In this document: one piece after another, positions 41,786-50,911 of the stretch
Layout of the letters: each line of letters starts with the position of its first letter
Position numbering within the stretch: the stretch's first letter is position 1
DNA from: Roseobacter sp. MED193
GTDB lineage: Bacteria > Pseudomonadota > Alphaproteobacteria > Rhodobacterales > Rhodobacteraceae
NCBI RefSeq assembly: GCF_000152965.1
Contig: NZ_AANB01000013.1
Span: forward strand, 58,981 to 122,980
Direction: 5' to 3'
Length of the DNA stretch: 64,000 nucleotides
The notes under the pieces: model-generated
Told to the model about the DNA's origin: nothing
Seen by the model: only the letters and a program-made list of their open reading frames with translations
Database searches by the model: none
Program-made: the position numbers and the translations under genes

Positions 41786-43003
41786 TCACCCCCTCGCTTC
41801 AGCCCGCGCAAGTGGACCCGGCTCTTCGCGAATGGGGAGGTGGATCAAAGCGGCCAACAGGCCCAGCACCACAGCAGCCCACCACATCAGCGTGTAGTCT
41901 TGTGCAACGTCATAGATGCGACCACCAAGCCAAGCACCGATGAAACTGCCAGTTTGGTGACTGAAGAAAACAAGACCCGCCAAGGTTGAGAAGAACTTCA
42001 ATCCTTGGGTCTGCGCCACCAGTCCCATCGTCAACGGCACGGTTGAAAGCCAAAGCAGGCCCATTACGGCCGAGAACACCAGAACACTGACCTCTGTGAC
42101 CGGCACAAGAACAAACAGCGAGATCACCACGGCGCGCGCAAAGTAGATGCCGCTAAGAACGGCTTTCTTTGACAAATGCTGGCCCGACCATCCCGCGAAG
42201 AACGACCCGGCGATGTTAAACAGGCCGATCAATGCCAGCGACCAGGCCCCAATAGATGCGGCAAGGCCAAGATCCATGACATAGGCGGGCAAATGGGTTT
42301 GGATGAACGCCACGTGAAACCCGCAAACGAAAAAGCCGAAGAACAGGCAAAGATAACTCCGGTCGGTGAAGGCAACCGACAAGGCGTGGCCGAAATCGCT
42401 CGCGCTTGACCCAGATGCGGTTGGCTTCGCCACGCGCGCGATGAAGATCAGGAAAGGCAGGATGAGTGCAAAACTGCATCCGATCACGATCAGAGCGGTT
42501 TGCCATCCGATTGTGCCAATCATCGTTGTTGCCGTGGGTGCCGCGACAAACATCCCAAGCGAGGCCGCTGCGGTCCCCAGACCCAAGATGAAACTTCTAC
42601 GTTCCGCACTGACAATCTTGCCCAGGGCGCCGATCACGATTGGAAACGAGGCCGCCCCAGTGCCTGCCCCAACGAAAATGCCGGTCAGGACAAATGCCGT
42701 CGGATCGGTCGTCATCCCACGCAGGGCAAATCCGATACCTGCGCATATTGCGCCAAAGGCGAGAACCCGCGCCGTTCCAAACCTGTCTGCAACCGCCCCG
42801 GCAATGGGTTGGGCAAATCCCCAAGTGAGAAGTTGGACAGCGACGGAAAGAGAGAATACCTCTCGACCCCAGCCAAGGTCCTGAGACATGGGGGTCAGAA
42901 AAACGCCAAAGGTGGCGGCAAATCCAAATCCCAGAAAGGCCACCATACACCCAGCCAAAATGGCCGCCCGAAGGCCTGGTGTCTTTTCTTCATCCGTCTT
43001 CAT
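41786..43003 (-). CDS. MFS transporter (monocarboxylate/OFA-like)
   Basis: A 405-residue protein with twelve helices and the MFS loop motif AVADRFGTARVL between helices 2 and 3. The FGVFLTPMSQDLGW first-loop pattern is common in the monocarboxylate porter/oxalate-formate antiporter group, so an organic acid is the likely substrate. Last of a reverse operon HxlR - enoyl-CoA hydratase - MFS, 57 bp after the hydratase stop. Confidence 0.87.
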   Translation of the reverse strand: MKTDEEKTPGLRAAILAGCMVAFLGFGFAATFGVFLTPMSQDLGWGREVFSLSVAVQLLTWGFAQPIAGAVADRFGTARVLAFGAICAGIGFALRGMTTDPTAFVLTGIFVGAGTGAASFPIVIGALGKIVSAERRSFILGLGTAAASLGMFVAAPTATTMIGTIGWQTALIVIGCSFALILPFLIFIARVAKPTASGSSASDFGHALSVAFTDRSYLCLFFGFFVCGFHVAFIQTHLPAYVMDLGLAASIGAWSLALIGLFNIAGSFFAGWSGQHLSKKAVLSGIYFARAVVISLFVLVPVTEVSVLVFSAVMGLLWLSTVPLTMGLVAQTQGLKFFSTLAGLVFFSHQTGSFIGAWLGGRIYDVAQDYTLMWWAAVVLGLLAALIHLPIREEPGPLARAEARG

Positions 43004-43060
43004 TACTGCCCCCTATCGATGTTTGAAACTTTGCCCGATACGCTGTCGCTGAAGACCGGA

Positions 43061-43846
43061 TCACTTCCCCTCGAACCGGGGCGTTTCCTTGGCCAGAAAA
43101 GCCGCGATCCCGGCAGGACCATCCGCTGTGCGCATCATGTCGGCGATAGAGCGCGTCTCGCGATCCAGCTGGGTTTCCAAGCCATCTGAAAATGCCGTGT
43201 CCAGAAGTCTTTTCACACCGCCAAAAGCCTTGGTCGGCCCGCTGGCGATGCATTGCGCCATTGCTCGGGCTTCGTCCATCACGGTCTCTGTCGGGACCAC
43301 CTTGTTGACCAGGCCCCAGGCCTGAGCCTCGTCAGCTGTCAGGACGCGATTTGTCAGCATCAGCTCTTTTGCTCGCAGCAACCCGACGTGTTTCGCAAGG
43401 TAGTAGGTCGATGATCCGTCCGGTGTCAGCCCGGAGGACGTGTAGGCCGAGACAAACTTGGCCCTTTCGGACGCGATGACATAGTCACCGGATAGCACTA
43501 AGGAGAACCCACCACCGCCTGCGGTTCCGTTCACAGCCATGATGACAGGTGCGTCGATCCGGGCGAGCCGGATCAACCCTGCATGCAGCACCGTTGCCAT
43601 TCGGGTCAGATGCGCGTGTTTGTCGGGTGCGGCATCCATTTCAGCTAAATCACCGCCACCGCAAAACATCTTACCATTGGAGGTAACGATCACGGCGCGC
43701 ACGTCGGGCGCACCGCAACGCACGCCAATGTCAAACAACTCTTCGGCCATGCGCGCGTTCAGTGCGTTGGCCGGGCTGTCTTCGCGGTCCAAGGTGATTG
43801 TCGCGATGCCGCCCGTGATCTCAAGACGTAATGTTTCATAGTCCAT
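43061..43846 (-). CDS. Enoyl-CoA hydratase/isomerase family protein
   Basis: A 261-residue crotonase-fold protein with MFCGGGDLAEM and NGTAGGGGFSLVLSGDY oxyanion segments and the C-terminal FLAKETPRFEGK typical of the family. The SAYTSSGLTPDGSSTYYL region has Asp in place of the second catalytic Glu, seen in isomerase-like members such as PaaG. Middle gene of the HxlR operon, 21 bp after the regulator. Confidence 0.87.
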   Translation of the reverse strand: MDYETLRLEITGGIATITLDREDSPANALNARMAEELFDIGVRCGAPDVRAVIVTSNGKMFCGGGDLAEMDAAPDKHAHLTRMATVLHAGLIRLARIDAPVIMAVNGTAGGGGFSLVLSGDYVIASERAKFVSAYTSSGLTPDGSSTYYLAKHVGLLRAKELMLTNRVLTADEAQAWGLVNKVVPTETVMDEARAMAQCIASGPTKAFGGVKRLLDTAFSDGLETQLDRETRSIADMMRTADGPAGIAAFLAKETPRFEGK

Positions 43847-43867
43847 ATGTTTGACCTTTGGCAGATT

Positions 43868-44350
43868 TCAGGGCGCACGCCTTTCGGCCTGTCGTTCCAA
43901 TTCAAAAGTGTGCGAAAGCTGAGCTTCGGCGTCGTGGGCCTCTATGCGCTCGCCGCAATCTGGGCAGGTCATGTGGGGCCTGACAACCTTGCCGCAAGCC
44001 TTGTGCGTGATCTGCACAGGGGTGTCATCCGTGCCCAACCAGCGATCGCCCCATTGCTTTAACGCGATGATCACCGCCCACAGGTCGCGCCCCTTTTCCG
44101 TCAGGCGGTAATCGTGCCGTGGCGGGCGTTCTGAATATGGCGCGCGGCGGATCACCCCTTCCGCTTCCAGCTTCTTTAGACGTTGCGCCAAAAGGTGAGA
44201 CGACATGCCTGTGAGGCGCAGGAAATCGTCAAAGCGTCGAGTCCCAAGGAACATTTCCCGCACAATCAGAAGCGTCCATTCATCGCCGACTTGCGCAACG
44301 GCGCGCGCGATGGTGCAGGTGTGCGACGGAAGGTCAGAGCGGCTCATCAA
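43868..44350 (-). CDS. HxlR-family regulator with C-terminal zinc-ribbon-like part
   Basis: A 160-residue winged-helix regulator with the HxlR core VGDEWTLLIVREMFLG...DFLRLTGMSSHLLAQRLKKLEAEGVI in residues 20-70, a conserved Cys12, and a C-terminal tail with four cysteines (KACGKVV, MTCPDCGE) that could bind zinc. HxlR proteins sense electrophiles or redox state through the N-terminal Cys. It diverges from a GST gene across an inverted repeat. Confidence 0.87.
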   Translation of the reverse strand: MMSRSDLPSHTCTIARAVAQVGDEWTLLIVREMFLGTRRFDDFLRLTGMSSHLLAQRLKKLEAEGVIRRAPYSERPPRHDYRLTEKGRDLWAVIIALKQWGDRWLGTDDTPVQITHKACGKVVRPHMTCPDCGERIEAHDAEAQLSHTFELERQAERRAP

Positions 44351-44378
44351 CAGTCACTTCTTTTTTTAAATTGACTAA

Positions 44379-44393
44379 CTTCAAAAGTTGAAG
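44379..44393. promoter_or_regulatory. Inverted repeat between HxlR and GST genes
   Basis: CTTCAA-AAG-TTGAAG is a perfect 6-bp inverted repeat with a 3-bp spacer in the 89-bp divergent gap, overlapping a TTGACT hexamer at 44371. It is the obvious candidate operator for the HxlR protein over both operons. Confidence 0.5.
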
Positions 44394-44439
44394 TCTCCTG
44401 CTTGTCAACAAGTCCCGTCGCATATTCGAGAGGCCTCAA

Positions 44440-45042
44440 ATGAAAGTCTACTTTGCCCCCCAGTCACGCGCCGTGCGCACGGTTTGGCTGCTCGAAGAAA
44501 TGGGTCAGCCTTATGAGCTGGTGAAATTCACATTGGGCCAGAAAGAAATGCGCGGTCCGGACTACACGGCGATCAATCCTAATGGCCGGGTGCCCACACT
44601 GGTTGATGGCGATATCACGATCAGCGAAAGCACCGCAATTGCACAGTATCTGGCGGCCAAATATGCACCCAACTTGGCTGCTGCACCTGACGCCCAGAAC
44701 TTTGCCGAATACCTGCAATGGCTGCACTATGCCGAGGGCATGATCATGCCACCGATCAACAACTATGTGGTCGAAACCATCCTGCTTCCCCCCGAACGGC
44801 GCAATGATGAGATCGCCGCGCGCGCGCTCAAGCTTTTGAACCGCACGCTCGCGGCGGTCGAGCATCATATGGAAGGGCGTGACTTTCTCGCCGGGGATTT
44901 CACGATTGCGGATACCATCACCGGACACGCAGTCGTCATGTCGCGTCGCCTTGGTGCGGCGTTCGAAAACCTGCCGAACCTCTTAGCCTACGCGGATCGA
45001 CTAGAGGCCCGCTCCGCCTTCCAGACGGCAGAAGCAGCATAG
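44440..45042 (+). CDS. Glutathione S-transferase
   Basis: A 200-residue GST with the thioredoxin-like N-terminal domain (NPNGRVPTLVDGD and the GSH-binding SESTAIAQYLA, about residues 48-73) and an all-helical C-terminal domain containing the N-capping box FTIADTITG. First gene of the forward operon GST-SDR-AEC, divergent from the HxlR regulator, pointing to electrophile detoxification or a GSH-dependent catabolic step. Confidence 0.9.
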   Translation: MKVYFAPQSRAVRTVWLLEEMGQPYELVKFTLGQKEMRGPDYTAINPNGRVPTLVDGDITISESTAIAQYLAAKYAPNLAAAPDAQNFAEYLQWLHYAEGMIMPPINNYVVETILLPPERRNDEIAARALKLLNRTLAAVEHHMEGRDFLAGDFTIADTITGHAVVMSRRLGAAFENLPNLLAYADRLEARSAFQTAEAA

Positions 45043-45051
45043 AGTAACGAT

Positions 45052-45789
45052 ATGACCGCAAAGCCCATCTGTCTGATCATCGGTGCCGGAGACTACATCG
45101 GTGCTGCCATTGCCAGGCGTTTTGCCAAAGGTGGGTTTCATGTTGTGATGGGTCGCCGACGGGGGGAAATGTTTGCCCCCCTGGTCGCCGAAATTGAGGC
45201 CGCGGGCGGCAGCGCCCAAGGGTTCAGCTGGGATGCCCGCAAGGAAGAAACCACGACCGAGATGTTCGCGCATGTCGAGGCTGAGATCGGGCCGATAGAG
45301 ATCTGCATTTTCAATGTCGGCGGCAATGTGCGGTTTCCCATTCTAGACACAACCGAACGTGTCTTTCGCAAAGTTTGGGAAATGTGTGCCTACGCTGCGT
45401 TTCTTTCGGGGCGTGAAGCTGCAAAATACATGGTGGAACGGCAGAAAGGCTCGATCTTTTTCACCGGGGCAACGGCCTCCGTGCGCGGCAGTGCGGGATA
45501 TGCCGCGTTCGCCTCAGGCAAATTCGCGCTGCGGGGACTTGCCCAATCCATGGCGCGCGAGTTGGGCCCCAAAAACATCCATGTCGCGCACTTGGTCATT
45601 GATGCGGGCGTCGACACCGCATTTGTGCGCGACCGGGTCCGACAATCGGGCAAAGATCCCGATACCCTGCCCCCGGACACGCTAATGAACCCAGACAGCA
45701 TTGCCGAAGCCTATTGGACCCTGCACCACCAAACGCGCGACGGCTGGACCCACGAGATGGATATCCGCCCCTTCGCCGAAACATGGTGA
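45052..45789 (+). CDS. Atypical SDR protein (Phe in place of catalytic Tyr)
   Basis: A 245-residue SDR-fold protein with GAGDYIGAAIA at the nucleotide site (Gly-rich but with Asp/Tyr) and FNVGGN in place of NNAG. The catalytic YxxxK is replaced by Phe153-A-S-G-Lys157; a Tyr is present three positions earlier at 150. It may be a weak or non-classical reductase, or bind rather than reduce its ligand. Nine bases after the GST gene. Confidence 0.85.
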   Translation: MTAKPICLIIGAGDYIGAAIARRFAKGGFHVVMGRRRGEMFAPLVAEIEAAGGSAQGFSWDARKEETTTEMFAHVEAEIGPIEICIFNVGGNVRFPILDTTERVFRKVWEMCAYAAFLSGREAAKYMVERQKGSIFFTGATASVRGSAGYAAFASGKFALRGLAQSMARELGPKNIHVAHLVIDAGVDTAFVRDRVRQSGKDPDTLPPDTLMNPDSIAEAYWTLHHQTRDGWTHEMDIRPFAETW

Positions 45790-45853
45790 CAGCCGACAGC
45801 CTGCACGGTTCCAGACAGGCCGGTCCTCCAACAGACAAGCAGAAAGAGACGCC

Positions 45854-46768
45854 ATGCTCGACCAATTGCTGAACGGCGTGCTGCCGGTGTTTGGGATTGG
45901 CGCGCTTGGCTACGTGTTTGGCCTACGCGGCACTTTCGATTTCAACATGGCGATGGCCCTGAACAAATTTGTGATGTTTGTCGCAATGCCCGCACTGGGG
46001 TTTCAATTGCTGGCCAATGCCCCATTGGCAGAGTTCGACTTTGCCATGCTGGGTGGGTATTTCGTCACCGAAATGGTGATGTATGCGGTCGGATTTCTGA
46101 TCGCTCGGCTGGTCTTCAAGACCGATGTTATGGAGGCCGCCCTTCTAGGTCTGGCCATCGCCCTGACCAACCACATCCTCTTCGTTCTACCGATTGCGGT
46201 CACCCTATTCGGAGAGACCGCCGCAACGCCGATTGTCGCGATCATTTCCATGGACGGAATCCTGATTTTCAGCTGTTCTTTGATCCTGATGGACGTTCTG
46301 TCCACCAAGGGGGCCTCTCTTGGGCACACGTTGGGAAAGATCGCGCGAAATCCACCGCTGGTTGCCATGGTACTTGGCCTAGTGATCGGACTGTTGGGCG
46401 TCTCGGTACCCACAGGCTTTGATATCTTCGCGGATTTCTTGGGCGCAACAGCCTCGCCTGTGCTGTTGTTCGCGCTTGGCGTTATTCTGAGCCAGAAGGC
46501 CAGCGGCGCGCGCGCCATGTTGCCAGTGGCCATTGCGGGTGTGAAGCTGGTGGTTCACCCATTGCTGGCCTGGGCCATCTTTGCCGGGGTGTTGCAACTG
46601 ACGCCCGAGGTACGCAACCCAGCCATGATGGTGGCCGCCGCCCCCTGCGGGGCCATGTGCTTCATGCTCGCGCTAAACTATGGTGTGCGGGTTGACGCCA
46701 TCGCACGCGCTATTCTCTATTCGTCGATAGGGTCTTTGATCACAATCACGGTGGCAGCGTCACTCTGA
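45854..46768 (+). CDS. AEC-family transporter
   Basis: A 304-residue membrane protein with about ten helices in two five-helix halves, matching auxin efflux carrier family permeases (MdcF/YfdV type), which move small organic acids such as malonate or oxalate. ATG at 45854 follows AGAAAGAGACGCC; an upstream in-frame extension overlaps the SDR gene. Likely last gene of the GST operon. Confidence 0.88.
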   Translation: MLDQLLNGVLPVFGIGALGYVFGLRGTFDFNMAMALNKFVMFVAMPALGFQLLANAPLAEFDFAMLGGYFVTEMVMYAVGFLIARLVFKTDVMEAALLGLAIALTNHILFVLPIAVTLFGETAATPIVAIISMDGILIFSCSLILMDVLSTKGASLGHTLGKIARNPPLVAMVLGLVIGLLGVSVPTGFDIFADFLGATASPVLLFALGVILSQKASGARAMLPVAIAGVKLVVHPLLAWAIFAGVLQLTPEVRNPAMMVAAAPCGAMCFMLALNYGVRVDAIARAILYSSIGSLITITVAASL

Positions 46769-46804
46769 TGCGAGAAACAATGGCCAGCGCAGCAAGGAGT
46801 AACG

Positions 46805-47218
46805 ATGACAGATAGCTTTACAGGCGGCTGTGCCTGCGGTGCAATCCGCTACCGCTCAACAGGTCCTGCGCGATACATGGGCAACTGCCATTGCCGCCAT
46901 TGACAGCAAGCAACAGGGGGCGCTTATTTCCCGGCGGTTCTGGTCAAACAATCCGACTTTACGATTGAAACGGGCGAGCCAAGCTGGTTCGACCGCCCCG
47001 CTGATCGCGGACATGCCATGCGCCGAGGGTTCTGTGCGACATGCGGCTCGCCCTTGTTTCTGATCAATGGCGCTGGCGAGGGTGCGATCGTGATCTATGC
47101 CGGCAGTCTGGACGATCCGAGTTGGTACACCCCAAGTCGCGATATCTTTGTCAAAAGTGCACAGCCTTGGGACGTTATGGATCCGACCCTGCCTAAGTCC
47201 CAGGCGATGCCCGGATAG
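46805..47218 (+). pseudogene. GFA-family protein with in-frame TGA at a zinc Cys
   Basis: Reading from ATG at 46805 (AAGGAG upstream) gives a complete GFA (glutathione-dependent formaldehyde-activating-like) domain to the stop at 47218, with GGCACG (Cys9, Cys11), NCHCRH (Cys28, Cys30) and GFCATCGSPL. Codon 33 is TGA at 46901 exactly where the family has the second Cys of CHCxxC; the frame is otherwise intact. A TGC to TGA change is the simplest reading. Selenocysteine would be the alternative, but I see no convincing stem-loop after the TGA. Confidence 0.8.
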
Positions 47219-47670
47219 GAAGCTATGCCGCGAAGGCTTTCTGAAGCAGATAGCTCCGAACAAGCCCCGGGAGCATTCGGATTTCCTTGTTGCGGACCCG
47301 CGCCATTTGCGAATTGCGCATTTGATATCATTGATATTGGGTCGCAGGTTGAGAGTAGACAACCGTTTCAGAGTCCCGAAGTTGGACTGACCCAATGCAT
47401 AAAGGCTGGACATGTCCGGAACTGGCTCTTTTGACACCTTCGCTGCGCAGATCGCCAACGGCTGGTTCAGGATGGACCGACCTTCGCTGCGCCGTGCGTG
47501 AACTTACATAGTGCGGGACGAAGTACCAATTCGCGGCGTTGGCAGAAGGTGCTGGTCAGAGGCCATTCCTTGGCATCTATGTACCACGAACAGTTTCGGT
47601 GTCGCAAAAGGAAGGCTAATGCGACAGCCATATCGCTAGCAATGAGACAGAAATGTGTTTCGGAGACCAA
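47219..47670. other. Gene-free stretch with decayed sequence
   Basis: About 450 bp without a supported gene between the GFA remnant and an EamA gene. Part of it (47404-47440, around GGAACTGGCTCTTTTGACACC) resembles 50420-50450 in the other gene-poor stretch, suggesting a degenerate repeated sequence. The last ~30 bp hold the GGAGACC ribosome site of the next gene. Confidence 0.4.
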
Positions 47671-48588
47671 ATGACTGTCATGAGTCAACCGTCAAACAGC
47701 ACGGACGGGCATCGGTTTGGTGTCCTGTTTGTCTTTGCCGCTGGCGTGCTTTGGTCGACCGTCGGGCTTGGAATACGGCTGATCGAAGACGCGGTTGTGT
47801 GGCAGATATTGCTTTACCGTTCGGCCAGCCTGTCAGTTCTGCTCTACGTTTTTATTCGCATGCGGTCCGGAGAAAGCCCCTTTGCCCAGATTCGCCGCAC
47901 TGGCTTTCCAGCGGCGATTGCGGGGCTGTCGCTGGTGGCTGCCTATTCCGGCGGGATATATGCGATTCAGGCGACATCCGTGGCAAATGCCATGCTGCTT
48001 TTTGCTACGGCGCCTTTCATGGCGGCAGTTCTGGGGTGGATCGTCTTGCGTGAACGTGTACGCCCTGCCACCTGGGTGGCCATAGCCGTTGCCATTGCCG
48101 GTATCGCGATCATGGTCGCAGATAAATCTGGAGGCGTTGCCTTGAAGGGCAGTCTGGCGGCCTTGGGGTCCGCCTTTGGATTTGCGGTCTTCACTGTGTC
48201 GCTGCGGTGGGGGAAATCGGGTGAAATGCTGCCGTCGGTGTTTCTGTCCGGATTGTTCGGCATCATCGTGACGTCAGGCATATGCCTGTTTTTGGATTTG
48301 TCCCTGGTGTTGTCGGTCCGGGATGGCGGCATTGCCATGGGCATGGGGGTGTTTCAGGTCGGCGCAGGGTTGATCCTGTATACACTGGGGTCTCGCAGCC
48401 TTCCTGCAGCGGAGCTTGCGCTGTTGTCACTGGCTGAGGTTCTGCTTGGCCCGTTATGGGTCTGGTTGTTCATCGGCGAAACCGCCACGCTAAACACACT
48501 GACAGGCGGCGCAGTTTTGCTTGCGGCGATCGCCGGAAACGCTCTGTCAGGCAAGCGACGTAGGCCGCCGCCGATCACGTTACCTTAG
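47671..48588 (+). CDS. EamA-family (DMT) exporter
   Basis: A 305-residue protein with ten helices in two EamA halves (first half FAAGVLWSTVGLGIRL; second half FGFAVFTVSLRWGKSG). The family exports amino acids, metabolites or nucleotides. The ATG at 47671 follows GGAG by six bases; an in-frame ATG at 47653 lacks one. A stand-alone gene with no clear partner. Confidence 0.87.
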   Translation: MTVMSQPSNSTDGHRFGVLFVFAAGVLWSTVGLGIRLIEDAVVWQILLYRSASLSVLLYVFIRMRSGESPFAQIRRTGFPAAIAGLSLVAAYSGGIYAIQATSVANAMLLFATAPFMAAVLGWIVLRERVRPATWVAIAVAIAGIAIMVADKSGGVALKGSLAALGSAFGFAVFTVSLRWGKSGEMLPSVFLSGLFGIIVTSGICLFLDLSLVLSVRDGGIAMGMGVFQVGAGLILYTLGSRSLPAAELALLSLAEVLLGPLWVWLFIGETATLNTLTGGAVLLAAIAGNALSGKRRRPPPITLP

Positions 48589-48736
48589 GGGATTGGGAAC
48601 AACCTATTCCTGATGGATCTGCCGTGGGTCGGTGCGTTGCATCAGTGATCAGATCCACTTGCGCGTGATGATTGTTGCACTTGGGGTTCCGCTGTATGTG
48701 TTGCTATTGCGTGATTTTAGCCAAAGGGACGTGTAG

Positions 48737-48937
48737 CTACCCTTCGCGTTCCAGTTTTTTTCGCGCAAGTTTTCGGGCGCGGCGGATTGCTTCGCCTTTT
48801 TCCCGCAGCCTTTTCTCGGAAGGTTTTTCGAAGTGTTCCTTCAGCTTCATTTCGCGGAATACACCTTCGCGTTGTAGTTTTTTCTTCAACACTCGAAGAG
48901 CTTGGTCAATATTGTTGTCGCGAACACTTACTTGCAT
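48737..48937 (-). CDS. rpsU: Small-subunit ribosomal protein bS21
   Basis: A 66-residue basic protein matching bS21 over its whole length ([19 protein letters not shown]...[20 protein letters not shown]). It binds the 30S platform near the anti-Shine-Dalgarno. It is monocistronic with its own promoter-like sequence upstream. A housekeeping gene among accessory ones; alphaproteobacteria often carry more than one copy, so it does not by itself prove a chromosomal setting. Confidence 0.95.
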   Translation of the reverse strand: MQVSVRDNNIDQALRVLKKKLQREGVFREMKLKEHFEKPSEKRLREKGEAIRRARKLARKKLEREG

Positions 48938-48972
48938 GTGATTTTCATAACCTTCTTAGACAGAACTTTCTG

Positions 48973-49000
48973 AGAATTACACGAGCCCGTCAGTTGTCAA
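48973..49000 (-). promoter_or_regulatory. Candidate rpsU promoter
   Basis: On the minus strand a perfect TTGACA (49000-48995) is followed, after a 15-17 bp spacer, by TAATTC/ATTCTC, about 40 bp before the rpsU ATG. The -10 is weak, so the spacing is uncertain. Confidence 0.45.
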
Positions 49001-49127
49001 GATAACTTTTGCGTATGCAACTGCACGTCGCAAAAACGGTGTTCTTCCTAATTCTAGTTTTCGAGCGTTGAGCCGCGTTTTCGGCAGTATCCTCGTTCAA
49101 CCAGTATCAGCCGAGGCTGCTGGCAGA

Positions 49128-50189
49128 TTAAGGTAACTTCTTGTCAAACTCATCCAGTTCCATGGCCTCAGCATCTAACGCGTCCGCCAATACCACAGAA
49201 GGCGCGCCTGGGGTGAAAACCGTCTGAGCCGTGGGTGGGTTGTCGTCTGCGGAGCGATTGACCCGAAGTTCACGATAGGCTGTGTACATGCCGCTCACTA
49301 TGATCAGTACCATGCCAATGAAGGTCGTATGGGGTGGGATTTCCCCCCACAGCAGGTATGCGAGGATGGCTGCCAACGGCAGGTAACTATAGTCGAATGG
49401 TGCGATCACACTCGCGCTGGCGATCTGATATGCACGCGAGACCAATGTATAGGCCACCGTTCCGATTGCCCCCAGTAAAGCCAGCATAGCGATGCCCTTG
49501 ACATTTGGCACCGGCCAACTCATGCGCAAATGGTTTAGTTCTGGCGAGACCACAATCATTTGCGTAACCACAAATCCCATCGGAACGATTACAAAACCCG
49601 AGAACGAGATCGTGTATAGCCCGATGACGAGCGATGTGTCCTGCTCTCCGATCTTTCGCACAATGATTTGGCTGATTGCATAGGTAAGTGCGCAAAAAAG
49701 CGGAAGAACCGAAATCCAGCCAAAATTTCCGCCTGTGGGGTTCATCGCGATGACAACGCCTGCAAACCCTACCAGCAGCGCGGCAATGCGGTGCGCTCCA
49801 ACCTTCTCCTGCAGAAACAGCGCTGCCAAAGTCGCAGTCATCAGGGGTGCGGCGAAGAACAGTGTCGTGACCTCGGCAAGGCCCATAAAAGGGAAGGCGG
49901 TATAGAACATCGCGAAGCCTGAAGCAAAGAGCATGGCACGTGCTAGATACCAAGGCCAAAGAGGGGTTAAAATACGATGCGGCGCACCTAGCCACAGGAC
50001 CAGCGGCAGCAAGGTCATCAAAGCGACGATGGAGCGGCTGAAGATCAGCATCCACACCGGGTAATGTGTCAACATACCCTTCATTAGAACGTCCTGCCCG
50101 ACAAACAGCACCATGCCCGCAAGCACACAGGTGATCCCTTGGAGAGTGCGGGACAGCGACGGTGCGTCTGTATATGTTGAGGCGGTCAT
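49128..50189 (-). CDS. EamA-family (DMT) exporter
   Basis: A 353-residue transporter with ten helices in two EamA repeats (GQDVLMKGML near the start, APFDYSYLPLAAILAYLLWGE in the second half, here seen as APFDYSYLPLA and YLLWGE) plus a 45-residue polar C-terminal tail. The APFxYxxLxxA motif is typical of the RhaT/YdcZ-like exporters of this family. ATG at 50189 is preferred; an in-frame ATG at 50228 is possible. Confidence 0.86.
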   Translation of the reverse strand: MTASTYTDAPSLSRTLQGITCVLAGMVLFVGQDVLMKGMLTHYPVWMLIFSRSIVALMTLLPLVLWLGAPHRILTPLWPWYLARAMLFASGFAMFYTAFPFMGLAEVTTLFFAAPLMTATLAALFLQEKVGAHRIAALLVGFAGVVIAMNPTGGNFGWISVLPLFCALTYAISQIIVRKIGEQDTSLVIGLYTISFSGFVIVPMGFVVTQMIVVSPELNHLRMSWPVPNVKGIAMLALLGAIGTVAYTLVSRAYQIASASVIAPFDYSYLPLAAILAYLLWGEIPPHTTFIGMVLIIVSGMYTAYRELRVNRSADDNPPTAQTVFTPGAPSVVLADALDAEAMELDEFDKKLP

Positions 50190-50532
50190 GACAGTAGACT
50201 GCTTTTCCCAGGATGAGCATCCCGCCACGCAGCGACCGGAATGTCGGTTTCAATCAATAATCCAGATCAAAGGTCAGTTTGTCCCACAACTCGGTCGTAG
50301 CCCATCGTGATTTCGCTGCACCTACAACGAATGGCTGCTTTTCTCTCTGCGGCGCAGCTAACAATTTTGGCGTCCGAATTGCTGCACTTGCGAGCGTTTG
50401 CGCAGGAGCACTTCCGGTATGGGCTCCTTCGAGACCTTCGCTGCCATCTTCTCCAATGACCGGTACGCTCGCAGACCCTTTCCATCAATATGAAATGGCG
50501 GCTGCCTGAGAAGCCTATCCACTGTCACTTTT
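50190..50532. other. Gene-poor stretch
   Basis: Some 340 bp that include the upstream region of the EamA gene. Small open frames exist but none has a ribosome site plus recognisable domain. A segment around 50420-50450 resembles 47404-47440. Confidence 0.4.
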
Positions 50533-50742
50533 TCAAATCCGCATGAGTGCATCGAAGTCGATTTCTTGCTTCTGTTCGTCACTTATATCCGGCCGGGTTT
50601 CCGATACCGGCCGGGGCCCTTGGACGTCCCACATCACCGCATGTGATCCTGTCCTCCAGCGATAAACCCAACCAACAACACTGCACCCATCGGTCCCGAT
50701 CAGATTGGCGATCGCGACGCCCTCACCCTTATCTTCGTTCAC
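50533..50742 (-). CDS. Small hypothetical protein
   Basis: A 69-residue frame with a GTG start at 50742 and AGGAAG ten bases upstream. Its sequence is well composed (GTDGCSVVGWVYRWRTGSHAV, seen as GCSVVGWVYRW, then a charged C-terminus DISDEQKQEIDFDAL), which suggests a real gene, but I do not recognise it. It lies on the same strand as the XRE regulator upstream of it, 169 bp away. Confidence 0.5.
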   Translation of the reverse strand: MNEDKGEGVAIANLIGTDGCSVVGWVYRWRTGSHAVMWDVQGPRPVSETRPDISDEQKQEIDFDALMRI

Positions 50743-50911
50743 TGTTTACTGACTTCCTGCACTGTGGCGCTGCGAATTGCGGCGTGGGTTTGCAGAGCGT
50801 TCACTACGACCGCGCGCCGGGCTTCGTTAATGTTGGCTAACTGGTCCTCGAGGAGGGAATGATCATCAGACCGGGAAAATGGGTTCCCGCGTTCTCAACA
50901 ATTCATTGGCT

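Noticed and set aside
46856..47458. 200-residue reverse frame over the GFA remnant
   Set aside because: The forward frame has the zinc motifs of the GFA family; the reverse frame has none.
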